From an uncultured Eubacteriales bacterium (GTDB lineage: Bacteria; Bacillota; Clostridia; Christensenellales; Aristaeellaceae): a stretch of 64,000 nucleotides of DNA. The position numbers and the translations under genes are program-made. Positions 1 to 7,190 of this stretch are shown here, one piece after another. The notes beneath the pieces were generated by a model. It worked only from the letters and a program-made list of their open reading frames with translations. It did not search any database and was not told the origin of the DNA. The stretch's first letter is position 1. The number at the start of each line of letters is the position of its first letter. The stretch is taken from positions 41,760-105,759 of the forward strand of contig CACXBB010000008.1 of NCBI GenBank assembly GCA_902765735.1. Direction: 5' to 3'.

Positions 1-630
1 CGGCACGCCCTCCGGGGTCTCCCCGACGATCTCATAGCCCCCGACCACCTTCGGCAGCAGGGGGTCCTCGACGCGAAAGACCTTCCTCTCGAGGTCGAAG
101 CAGCCCCAGCTGGCGGCCATGTCCGCGCTCAGCACGGGCGTCCTGTTGCCGGTCAGCTTCATGGCCAGGTAGTCGCTTATGGTGGTTATGGACGCGGCGC
201 CCTCCGGCACCAGGCCGTTTTTCACCATGTAGAAGTGGGTGGTCAGCCCGTAGCCCGCCGCCGCGGCGCCGTAGCGCCTGAGGGCCTGGGCGTAGGTCTG
301 GCCGTCCGCCATGGGCAGGTTGCCCCGGCCGTCCTGCCAGGTGTAGAGGGGGCTTACCGCCTCGCCGTCCTCATCCACGTACAGCATGCCGTGCATCTGG
401 CCCGTCAGGCCGATGCAGCAGGGCCTGCCGTGGGTCGCGACGAGTGCGTCGTACTTCTTAAGCGCGATGGCGACGATCCTGCCCGCGTCCTGGACCTTGC
501 CCACGGGACAGCCGTCGTCGATGAAGGCGGCGTGGTTCACCGTCTCCCGCGCGACCACCGCCCCCGTGTCCTCATCCAGCAGCACCATGCTGATCGACGT
601 GGTGCCGATATCGATACCGAGCGAACGCAT
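1..630 (-). CDS. FGGY-family carbohydrate kinase, sedoheptulokinase-like (C-terminus beyond window)
   Basis: ATP-dependent kinase of the FGGY family, expected to phosphorylate a free sugar or ketose entering catabolism. Only the first 210 residues lie in the window. The N-terminus reads MRSLGIDIGTTSISMVLLD, the phosphate-binding loop of the actin-like ATPase fold, followed by IGLTGQMHGMLY and SPLYTWQDGRG, which resemble sedoheptulokinases more than xylulokinases or glycerol kinases. The start at 628-630 has AGGAGG six bases upstream. It is the last visible gene of a minus-strand cluster with a glycyl-radical enzyme, an aldo/keto reductase and an alcohol dehydrogenase, which suggests one sugar or polyol pathway. 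The substrate is an inference; the family is clear. Confidence 0.88.
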   Translation of the reverse strand, partial: MRSLGIDIGTTSISMVLLDEDTGAVVARETVNHAAFIDDGCPVGKVQDAGRIVAIALKKYDALVATHGRPCCIGLTGQMHGMLYVDEDGEAVSPLYTWQDGRGNLPMADGQTYAQALRRYGAAAAGYGLTTHFYMVKNGLVPEGAASITTISDYLAMKLTGNRTPVLSADMAASWGCFDLERKVFRVEDPLLPKVVGGYEIVGETPEGVP

Positions 631-656
631 ATACCCTCCTGATGATGAAATGCCTC

Positions 657-738
657 GGACGCCATAAATGGCGTCCCTACGGTGATGTTGAAATCAACGC
701 GGCAGCAGCTATTCCTGTTCCCTGTTACCTGTTCCCTG
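657..738. repeat. 24-bp REP palindrome plus pyrimidine heptamer remnant
   Basis: Positions 657-676 read GGACGCCATAAATGGCGTCC followed by CTAC, one copy of the palindrome found at least fourteen times in the window. Positions 707-738 hold CCTGTTCCCTGTTACCTGTTCC, a 7-bp-period array ending close to the stop of the glycyl-radical enzyme gene (748). On that gene's mRNA the array is the purine strand GGAACAGG directly downstream of the stop. Confidence 0.85.
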
Positions 739-747
739 CGCGAAGCG

Positions 748-3129
748 CTAAAGCGCTGTCGACGCCGGGTCGAGGCGCGCGATGATGTCCTCCTGGATCT
801 CCGGCGACAGGTCGAGGAAGTTGACGAAGGTGCCGTGGATGCGCACGATGTATACCCCGCTGGGGGCATACTTTTCGGGGTTGGCCAGCACCTTGCGCAG
901 CATCTCCGGGGTGGTGACGTTGACGTAGAGGTAGAAGGGGTTCACGTCGTCCCCCGCCGCGTTGAAGAACAGCGGGTTGAAGATCTTCTGCTTGAACTCC
1001 AGGCCCCTGTCCTCCAGGGTCTCGCCCCGGAAGTAGCCGGGATTGATGCCGAAGTGGCTCGCGCAGCCGCCGCACATGCGGTCAAAGGGCAGCCTGCGGT
1101 TGCTGAGCATGCGCATGCCCAGCCCGCCGGAGGCCTCGCCGTAGAGGGGGTCCACGCCGTAGTTGAGCATCTCCCGGGCCCGGCGGCCGTCGGGGGTCGC
1201 GCCCACCCAGTAGCCGTACATCAGGTGGGTGGAGGGGGTGGCGAAGTCCGGCCGGAAGGGGTTGCCCAGGTAGTTCTTCCGCGCCGCCACCATCTGCGAC
1301 GCGCGGCTGACCACCTCGGCGGCCTCCAGGTCCACGGCTTCGATGTTGTTGCCGAACTTGTCGCAGGATAAAAGGAACTGCCGCATCTCGCCGTCATTTT
1401 TGAAGTCGTCCCGCAGCGCGGCAAGCAGGCGCTCCGCGTCCTGCGGGCGCTCCTTTAAGAGCGTGTCGATGGCGATGAAGCTGTCCGCCACCACGGAGGA
1501 GCCGTGGATGAGGCAGCCCGAGCCGTTGTAGCGGGTGCCCTGGCGGTGGCAGTCGCGCATGTCCACGCCGGTCTCGATGCCGCCCATCATGGTGGACAGA
1601 AACGGCACCTGGTAGAGCGACAGCGCCCGGCTGGCGGCATTGGCGGCGTCGGTCATCTTTTCGATGTAAGCGTCCAGCTCGCGATAGAACAGCGGGCGGA
1701 TGTTCCTCAGAAGATCGACGGCGTCACTAACCCCCAGCGCCTCATAGGTTTTGCCCAGCTGCGCGCCTGTGATCTCGGAGACGCCCCCTTGCAGCACCAG
1801 CTCCAGCACCTTGGGCATGTTGAGCCACGAGTTGGTGGTGTTTCCGTTGTCCTTGCCCATGATCAGGGGCTCCTGACAGCCCGCCACCGCGTAGTCCGGC
1901 AGGTCCTCCTCCCGGATGCCGCTTTTTCTGAGCATGCCAAAGAGCATGTCGTCGTTGAACAGCGACGGCGTCAGCACCCCGGGGGTGAAGAAGAACTTGC
2001 CCATCTCCCTGTACAGTCCGTCCGGGGTGTTCGCGTGCAGCTTCACGGACAGTATCGGCTGGGGCAGGTTCATGTCGAAGTAGGCGTCGAACAGGGCAAA
2101 GCTGGTGGGGTTGGTGAGGTCGTTGCCGGCCACATCGCGCCCGCCGATGATCAGGTTCTGGGAGATGGCCCAGCTTCGGTCGGCCACGTTGAAGAACACC
2201 AGCAGGTGCTTCAAAAGCGCGGCGGTCATGTCGCGGCCGGTGTCCTCCATAGCCCGGTAGGGCTCGAAGATGCGGTCCGCGTTGCCCACCGAGAAGGCGA
2301 AGGGGTTCGGGGTCTGCTCCAGCGTCATGAGCTGCCAGATCAGTATGAACGCCTGTATGGCCTCGTAGAGGTTTTCAGCGCCCTGCTCGGGCACTCGCTG
2401 AAGCGTCCGCGCCATTAGCTCGAAGCGCGCCTTCGCGTCGCCCTCGGACTTGGACGCCCTCTCAAGCGCCATCTCCCGGTAGCGCCCGGCCAGGATCAAC
2501 AGCGCGTCCACGCTCAGCAGCATGGCCTCGTAATAATCCCGCCTGTCCGGGTCGGCCTCGGCGTCGCGCTTTTCGGTCAGCCGCGCCCGGATGCCCGCCG
2601 CGCCGACGCGCAGGTACTCCCGCACGTCCGGCACCACGTGGCCCGTGACCTGCTCCAAAAAGAACACCGCCTCGCCGGTCAGCTTTTCCACCGGCGCATA
2701 GGCCGCGGTCAGCGCCCGGGCGAAGTCGTTCTTGGAATAGTAGTCCTTCACCCGCGCAATGCGCTCGGCGGTGATGTCCCCGATGGGCTCGATGTCGCCG
2801 AACACCGCCACCGGGTCGCAGTAGCCCGCGAAGGACTTCACCGTGAATGCCGGGTTGATCAGCGCGTAGGACCGGGCGAAGGCGTCGTCCTGCGTGCCCG
2901 CGAACACGTGGTAATCCCCCAGCGTCAGCGGGATGCGGGAGACGACCTCCTTAAGCGTCCTGGCGATGCGGATGCAAGGCACGTCGTCCCGGAAGGTCTG
3001 ATCGCATTCCATGGCGATCTCACGGGCCAGAAACCAGCCCTCCAGGTGATTCAGCGCGCGCTCCTCCCGGAAGCGGGCCTTCGCCAGCGCCGTCAGCGCC
3101 TGCGGCGTGTAGATGCGTTCGATGGTCAT
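748..3129 (-). CDS. Glycyl-radical enzyme, pyruvate formate-lyase-like family, unassigned class
   Basis: 793 residues, the normal length for the family. Such enzymes use an oxygen-sensitive glycine radical to make a thiyl radical that cleaves or dehydrates a substrate. The thiyl cysteine is Cys418 with Glu420 in AVAGCQEPLIMGKD, the GCxEP pattern of dehydratase and lyase classes. The C-terminal radical loop reads RIHGTFVNFLDLSPE with Gly766; most classes have RVxGY, so His765 and Thr767 are unusual. Start 3129 has GGAGG seven bases upstream. No radical-SAM activating enzyme lies in the window; it may lie beyond the left edge or be encoded elsewhere. It sits between a kinase and two oxidoreductases, fitting a diol or polyol dehydratase, but the substrate cannot be named. 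Confidence 0.88.
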   Translation of the reverse strand: MTIERIYTPQALTALAKARFREERALNHLEGWFLAREIAMECDQTFRDDVPCIRIARTLKEVVSRIPLTLGDYHVFAGTQDDAFARSYALINPAFTVKSFAGYCDPVAVFGDIEPIGDITAERIARVKDYYSKNDFARALTAAYAPVEKLTGEAVFFLEQVTGHVVPDVREYLRVGAAGIRARLTEKRDAEADPDRRDYYEAMLLSVDALLILAGRYREMALERASKSEGDAKARFELMARTLQRVPEQGAENLYEAIQAFILIWQLMTLEQTPNPFAFSVGNADRIFEPYRAMEDTGRDMTAALLKHLLVFFNVADRSWAISQNLIIGGRDVAGNDLTNPTSFALFDAYFDMNLPQPILSVKLHANTPDGLYREMGKFFFTPGVLTPSLFNDDMLFGMLRKSGIREEDLPDYAVAGCQEPLIMGKDNGNTTNSWLNMPKVLELVLQGGVSEITGAQLGKTYEALGVSDAVDLLRNIRPLFYRELDAYIEKMTDAANAASRALSLYQVPFLSTMMGGIETGVDMRDCHRQGTRYNGSGCLIHGSSVVADSFIAIDTLLKERPQDAERLLAALRDDFKNDGEMRQFLLSCDKFGNNIEAVDLEAAEVVSRASQMVAARKNYLGNPFRPDFATPSTHLMYGYWVGATPDGRRAREMLNYGVDPLYGEASGGLGMRMLSNRRLPFDRMCGGCASHFGINPGYFRGETLEDRGLEFKQKIFNPLFFNAAGDDVNPFYLYVNVTTPEMLRKVLANPEKYAPSGVYIVRIHGTFVNFLDLSPEIQEDIIARLDPASTAL

Positions 3130-3148
3130 GGCGGTACCTCCGGGGGGA

Positions 3149-3371
3149 TTAGGAATTGGGAATGGGGAATGGGGAATTGGGAATTAGGAGTTAGGAATGA
3201 GGAGTTAGGAATTAGGAATGGAGGCGGCAGTTGTCGCCTTTTGCGGAAAACGACCGAACACCCATGTAGGGACGCCATTTATGGCGTCCGGGCCTGTTTG
3301 CGGACGCCATGAATGGCGTCCCTACGAGGGGTTTGATATCACTCTAATTCCTCATTCCTCATTCCTCATTA
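3149..3371. repeat. Modular intergenic repeat: heptamer arms around an inverted REP pair
   Basis: The left arm (3149-3222) is a run of 7-bp units such as GGGAATG, GGGAATT, AGGAGTT. Two 24-bp REP palindromes face each other at 3266-3289 and 3302-3325. The right arm (about 3340-3371) repeats ATTCCTC, the complement of the left arm's unit type, and begins a few bases after the aldo/keto reductase stop codon. The whole stretch could fold on itself. No gene is seen here. Confidence 0.85.
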
Positions 3372-3375
3372 TCCC

Positions 3376-4380
3376 TTAACAATCTGTACAGTCCACGATC
3401 ACGCCGTCCTCGTCCCACAGGTCGTGCCAGTCGTTGGCGCCGGGCCACAGGAACACCTGGCCCTTGACGAGGCGGTTGTTGCGCTCGAGGGTGGCGATGG
3501 TGGCCATCTCCTCGTCGGTGAGCTTCTCGGTGACGGCGGCTTCGAGGTTGGCCTCGTAGTTGTGCACGGAGAAGGGGATCGGCAGCTGGCCGCGCTGCAG
3601 CGCCCACTTGAGGCAGATGATGGCCGGGTGGCAGTTGTGGGCCTTGGCTATGGCCACAAGCTCGGGCATCTGCATGTCGGCCAGGTCCTCGGGCAGTATG
3701 TCGCGCTCGGGGCGGCGGGGGGAGCCCAGGGGCATGTAGCCGATGGGGAGGATGTCGTGGGCCACCAGGTAGTCGAACAGCGCCTGCTGCTGGAAGCAGG
3801 GGTGCAGCTCGGATTCACAGGCCGCGGGCTTGATGCGCAGCTTGGGCAGCACCGCCTCCAGCTTCGGGATGGTGAGGTTGGAGATGCCGATGTGCTTCAC
3901 CAGCCCCTGGTCCACCAGGTCCTCGATCTGCCGGTAGGTGTCCACGAACTCCGCCACGGAGAAGGGCTTGGAGTCGGGGTTGCGGGAGTCCACGTCGCAG
4001 AAGGGGGCATGGTAGTTCGGGAAGGGCCAGTGGATGAACAGCATGTCCAGGTAGTCGCACTGCAGGTCGGCGATGGTCTTCTTGCAGGACTCCGCCACCC
4101 GCCGGTGCATGTCGTTCCACACCTTGGACATGATGAACAGGTCCTTGCGCTCGACGACGCCCTCGTCAAAGGCCGCCTTGAACACCTGGCCGATCTGGGC
4201 CTCGTTGCCGTAGCAGGCGGCGCAGTCGAACAGCCGGTAGCCCGCGCGGATGCCGCCGGCCACGGCGCCGGCCACCTCGTCGGGGGTCACGCGGTCGGAG
4301 CCGAAGGTGCCCATGCCCACGCAGGGGATGGTGGAGCCGTCGTTGAGCTTGAAGGACGGTACGGTCCTGGGATCAATCAT
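3376..4380 (-). CDS. Aldo/keto reductase
   Basis: 334-residue NAD(P)H-dependent reductase of the AKR superfamily (single-domain TIM barrel) that interconverts carbonyls and alcohols. The catalytic tetrad is visible: Asp52 and Tyr57 in FDCAACYGNE, Lys86 in FIMSKVWND and His117 in FIHWP. I place the start at 4378-4380 (MIDPRTVPSF) because AAAGGAG lies eight bases upstream; an in-frame ATG 48 bases earlier overlaps the -10 box and has no ribosome site. It has its own promoter after the terminator of the upstream dehydrogenase, so it can be transcribed separately. Role inferred: reduction of an aldehyde or ketose in the local pathway. Confidence 0.93.
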   Translation of the reverse strand: MIDPRTVPSFKLNDGSTIPCVGMGTFGSDRVTPDEVAGAVAGGIRAGYRLFDCAACYGNEAQIGQVFKAAFDEGVVERKDLFIMSKVWNDMHRRVAESCKKTIADLQCDYLDMLFIHWPFPNYHAPFCDVDSRNPDSKPFSVAEFVDTYRQIEDLVDQGLVKHIGISNLTIPKLEAVLPKLRIKPAACESELHPCFQQQALFDYLVAHDILPIGYMPLGSPRRPERDILPEDLADMQMPELVAIAKAHNCHPAIICLKWALQRGQLPIPFSVHNYEANLEAAVTEKLTDEEMATIATLERNNRLVKGQVFLWPGANDWHDLWDEDGVIVDCTDC

Positions 4381-4426
4381 ATGAAACGCTCCTTTCGAAA
4401 CAGTGCATTCTGTGTCATTTGTTATC

Positions 4427-4455
4427 ATTATATACGATAATCAGTTAAAATTCAA
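4427..4455 (-). promoter_or_regulatory. Promoter of the aldo/keto reductase
   Basis: On the minus strand TTGAAT (4450-4455) and TATAAT (4427-4432) are 17 bp apart, a near-consensus vegetative sigma factor promoter. The region around it is AT-rich compared with the genes. Confidence 0.85.
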
Positions 4456-4490
4456 CGCATTTTAACATTTATATAAGATTTGCGTATAAA

Positions 4491-4519
4491 CACAGGCCCG
4501 GCAGTTCACCGGGCCTGTG
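4491..4519 (-). terminator. Hairpin terminator of the alcohol dehydrogenase
   Basis: Arms CACAGGCCCGG (4491-4501) and CCGGGCCTGTG (4509-4519) form a perfect 11-bp stem with a 7-base loop; on the minus strand it is followed by TTTATA. It lies just after the dehydrogenase stop at 4534. Confidence 0.85.
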
Positions 4520-4533
4520 CGGATGTATGAAGA

Positions 4534-5595
4534 TCAGTCGGGATAGACCACCGCGACCTTGCCGCAGCGGCCGGAGGCCATGAGCGCGTAGGCCTTGTCC
4601 ACGTCCTTGAGCTCGAAGCGATGGGTGATGAGCTTGTCGGGATGGATGCCCCAGCGCACCAGGTGCTCCACCAGCTCCTCCATGCGCCACAGCGAGGTGA
4701 CCCAGGAGCCGTAGATGCTCTTCTGGCCGTGCATGATGTCGGGGGAGGGATTGAAGGTCACGTCGTTGCCCTCGCCGACCATGGCCATCTTGCCCCACTC
4801 CCGGGTGCAGCGGATCGCCATGGCGCGCGCGCCGTTGTTGGCGGAGCAGTCGATGGCGCGCTCGCAGCCGTAGCCCTGGGTGACCTCCATGATCTTCTCC
4901 TGGCAGGCCATGGGGTCGGAGGAATTGAACACGTAGTCGGCCAGACCCAGGTCCTTGGCAAGCTGCATGCGCTCCTCGTTGACGTCGGTGCCGATGGTCA
5001 TGTCGCAGCCCATGGCCTTCGCCAGCATCAGGGTGGCCAGACCCACCGGGCCCAGGCCGGTGACCAGCACGCGGTCGTTGCCGGAGATGCCGATCTTCAT
5101 CAGCGCCTCGTAGCAGGTGCCGAAGCCGCAGGCCACCTGCGCGCCGTCCTCGTAGGTCAGCTCGTCGGGCAGGGCGATCAGGTCCTTCTCGTCGCAGAGG
5201 ATGTAGGGCGCCATGCCGCCGTTGCGCTGCCAGCCGTAGGCCGCGCGGAACTTGCTCTTGCAGGAGATGTAGTAGCCGCGCCGGCAGTCGTAGCACACGC
5301 CGCAGCCGGAGATGTGGTACACGATGACCCTGTCGCCCTTCTTGAAGCGCTTCAGGCCCTCGCCCTCGATCTCGATGATGCCGCAGGGCTCATGTCCCGC
5401 GATCATGCCGGGCTGGTAGCCCTCGGGGCCCTTGCCCACGTGCGCGCGGTAGATGCAGCGGATGTCGGAGCCGCAGATGGTCGAGGCCTTGGTCTTCACG
5501 ACCACCTGGCCGTAGCCCGGCTTCGGCATGTCGAATTCCTTCAGCTCAACGGTGCTGTTGCCCGGCAGAATCGCGCCCAGAATCTTCTTATCCAT
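4534..5595 (-). CDS. Zinc-dependent alcohol dehydrogenase, sorbitol/threonine dehydrogenase type
   Basis: 353 residues, medium-chain dehydrogenase/reductase superfamily, NAD(P)-dependent oxidation of a polyol or secondary alcohol. The catalytic zinc site is seen as Cys in TICGSD and GHEPCG; the structural zinc site is the four-cysteine lobe CGVCYDCRRGYYISC. The Rossmann motif is VTGLGPVGLA. AGGAGG precedes the start at 5595 by ten bases. First gene of the minus-strand catabolic cluster and divergent from the AraC regulator, which probably controls it. Substrate not determined. Confidence 0.93.
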   Translation of the reverse strand: MDKKILGAILPGNSTVELKEFDMPKPGYGQVVVKTKASTICGSDIRCIYRAHVGKGPEGYQPGMIAGHEPCGIIEIEGEGLKRFKKGDRVIVYHISGCGVCYDCRRGYYISCKSKFRAAYGWQRNGGMAPYILCDEKDLIALPDELTYEDGAQVACGFGTCYEALMKIGISGNDRVLVTGLGPVGLATLMLAKAMGCDMTIGTDVNEERMQLAKDLGLADYVFNSSDPMACQEKIMEVTQGYGCERAIDCSANNGARAMAIRCTREWGKMAMVGEGNDVTFNPSPDIMHGQKSIYGSWVTSLWRMEELVEHLVRWGIHPDKLITHRFELKDVDKAYALMASGRCGKVAVVYPD

Positions 5596-5646
5596 GTTTC
5601 ATCTTCCTCCTGATTTTGTTGTGCGGTGTCACCGCCTGCTGTAACT

Positions 5647-5655
5647 AGTATAACA
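5647..5655 (-). promoter_or_regulatory. Extended -10 of the alcohol dehydrogenase promoter
   Basis: On the minus strand TGTTATACT matches an extended -10 (TGnTATACT); no good -35 is visible 17 bp upstream, which would suit activation by the divergent AraC protein. A small palindrome, CGGTGTCACCG (5624-5634), lies in the predicted leader and could be an operator. Confidence 0.5.
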
Positions 5656-5750
5656 GTTTTTGCACCCGTTGATTAGAGATAATTCCGACCTCCTTTTGTT
5701 AAATATGTCGTTTTCACGCAAATTTATGTCCGATGGGGATAAGTTGTGGT

Positions 5751-5901
5751 AGAATGAGGGAGAGTACAGAGTGCAGAGTAGGGGCGCTTCCGCGCTTGCG
5801 CCTGCCCTCATCGCCCGCATGGAACAATACCCCGTAGGGACGCCATTCATGGCGTCCGAAATCACCGCACTCCCGTAGGGGCGGCGATGCGCCGCCCCTA
5901 C
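5751..5901. repeat. Heptamer remnant, REP palindrome and GC-rich palindrome in the 5596-6067 gap
   Basis: This gap holds no gene. 5751-5780 has 7-bp-period GAGAGTACAGAGTGCAGAGTA. 5834-5857 is a 24-bp REP (GTAG end plus GGACGCCATTCATGGCGTCC-type core). 5875-5901 is the second palindrome family, GTAGGGGCGGCGATGCGCCG and its mirror. The inverted repeat arm described next starts at 5901. Confidence 0.82.
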
Positions 5902-6050
5902 GGAAATCCAACGCGGCAGCCTTGCCTCCCCTTCCAGGGGAGGTGCCCCAAGGCGACAACCCCAAAGGGGTTGTCGGTCTGCCCCTTCGGGTCAAAGATT
6001 TTGACGCCGCACCGCAGGGGCGGAGAGGTTCTCCCCTACTCCCTACTCCC
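5901..6050 (+). repeat. Left arm of inverted repeat flanking the AraC gene
   Basis: From CGGAAATCCA to the heptamer array TACTCCCTACTCCC this 150-bp stretch is the reverse complement of 6933-7101. It contains internal hairpins (CCTCCCCTTCCAGGGGAGG, CAACCCCAAAGGGGTTG). Relative to the right arm it lacks about 20 bp near 5990, where the right arm completes another hairpin. Confidence 0.88.
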
Positions 6051-6067
6051 CAATCCGGAGGTCCACC

Positions 6068-6940
6068 ATGGAAACATATGAATTCTCAAGTGTATTCGAG
6101 CTCGGCACGCTGCAGGTCGCGCCGGTGCACGTGCGCATCGAGCAGCTGCGGCCGATCATCGCGGCGCACACCCATTCCAACACCAGCTACGAGATCCACT
6201 ACACCCGGCAGGGGCGGGGCACGGTGACCATCGACGGGGTGAGCCGCCCGGTGGAGGCGGACACGCTCTACATCACCGGCCCCGGGGTGGTGCACGCCCA
6301 GACCTCGCAAAACGCCGAGCCCATCGTGGAGTACTGCCTGTACCTGAACTGCCGCCGGGGGGCGTCGGCCCGCAGCGACCCGTTCTCGCTGTTCGCGGAG
6401 ACCGCCTTCTGGATGGGCCGGGACGAGGGCCGCCTGCTGCCGCTGCTGGAGCAATTGATCCGGGAGAACCGGCAGATGCTGCCCGGGGCGGCGGAGATGT
6501 CCGAGACGATCCTCAAGCAGATCATCATACTGCTGACCCGCATGTACCGCCAGGACGCCGCGCGGATGCCGGCGCCCTCCCCCGCCCCGCTGCTGACCCG
6601 GGCGGGCTTTCTGCCGATCATCGAGGACGCCTTCTTCTACCGCTACCGGACGCTGACGCTGACGGACCTCTCCCGGCTTCTGAACCTGAGCGCCCGGCAG
6701 ACCCAGCGCCTGTTGCAGCAGAACTTCGGCAGGACCTTCTCGCAGAAGCTCACCGAGGCGCGGATGGCAGCGGCGTCCCAGTACCTGCTCAGCACGGCGC
6801 TGTCCGTCACCGAGATCAGCGAGCGCACCGGCTTCTCCTCCATCGAGCACTTCTCCGCCGCCTTCCGCCGCTTCACCGGCCTGTCGCCGAGGGAGTATCG
6901 GAGGAGAGGGAGGGAACAGGGAACAGGGAACAGGGAGTAG
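6068..6940 (+). CDS. AraC-family transcriptional regulator
   Basis: 290 residues: an N-terminal cupin-type sensor (about 1-150, with HTHSNTSYEIHYTRQGRGTV and GVVHAQ) and two C-terminal helix-turn-helix motifs (about 190-285, LTLTDLSRLLNLSARQTQRL and VTEISERTGFSSIEHFSAAF followed by FRRFTGLSPREYRR). Sensors of this type bind small sugars or polyols. GGAGG lies six bases before the start. It is divergent from the dehydrogenase cluster, which it probably controls. The gene lies between two inverted repeat arms; its last residues (REQGTGNRE) and stop codon are encoded by the heptamer array of the right arm. Confidence 0.93.
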   Translation: METYEFSSVFELGTLQVAPVHVRIEQLRPIIAAHTHSNTSYEIHYTRQGRGTVTIDGVSRPVEADTLYITGPGVVHAQTSQNAEPIVEYCLYLNCRRGASARSDPFSLFAETAFWMGRDEGRLLPLLEQLIRENRQMLPGAAEMSETILKQIIILLTRMYRQDAARMPAPSPAPLLTRAGFLPIIEDAFFYRYRTLTLTDLSRLLNLSARQTQRLLQQNFGRTFSQKLTEARMAAASQYLLSTALSVTEISERTGFSSIEHFSAAFRRFTGLSPREYRRRGREQGTGNRE

Positions 6941-7101
6941 GGAGTAGGGTAGAACCTCTCCGCCCCTGCGGTGCGGCGTCAAAATCTTTGATTTTGCCGT
7001 CGCAGTCTGCCCCGAAGGGGCAGACCGACAACCCCTTTGGGGTTGTCGCCTTGGGGCACCTCCCCTGGAAGGGGAGGCAAGGCTGCCGCGTTGGATTTCC
7101 G
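6933..7101 (-). repeat. Right arm of inverted repeat flanking the AraC gene
   Basis: Reverse-complement copy of 5901-6050, 169 bp long. It overlaps the AraC stop codon (6938-6940). It has an intact hairpin CTGCCCCGAAGGGGCAG around 7010 that is incomplete in the left arm. Confidence 0.88.
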
Positions 7102-7190
7102 TGGGGAAGGTGGATTGCGCGAAGCGCAAGACGGAAGAGGTCGTAACCCCTACTCCCTACTCCCTACTCCCTACTCCCTACTCCCTCGAA
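7102..7190. repeat. Hairpin cassette fragment and TACTCCC heptamer array
   Basis: 7104-7135 has a GGAAGGTGG...GACGGAAGAGGTCG fragment with inner hairpin TTGCGCGAAGCGCAA, related to the cassettes at 13108, 16948 and 26637. 7146-7188 is at least five perfect CTACTCC heptamers; the last units encode the C-terminus of the ABC exporter subunit on the minus strand. Confidence 0.83.

Noticed and set aside
748..3129. Assigning the glycyl-radical enzyme as pyruvate formate-lyase
   Set aside because: It lacks the paired cysteines of PFL (only one Cys in GCQEP) and has the wrong radical motif.
5901..7101. Composite transposon carrying the AraC gene
   Set aside because: The arms encode no transposase and no target duplication is seen, so only an inverted-repeat bracket is claimed.
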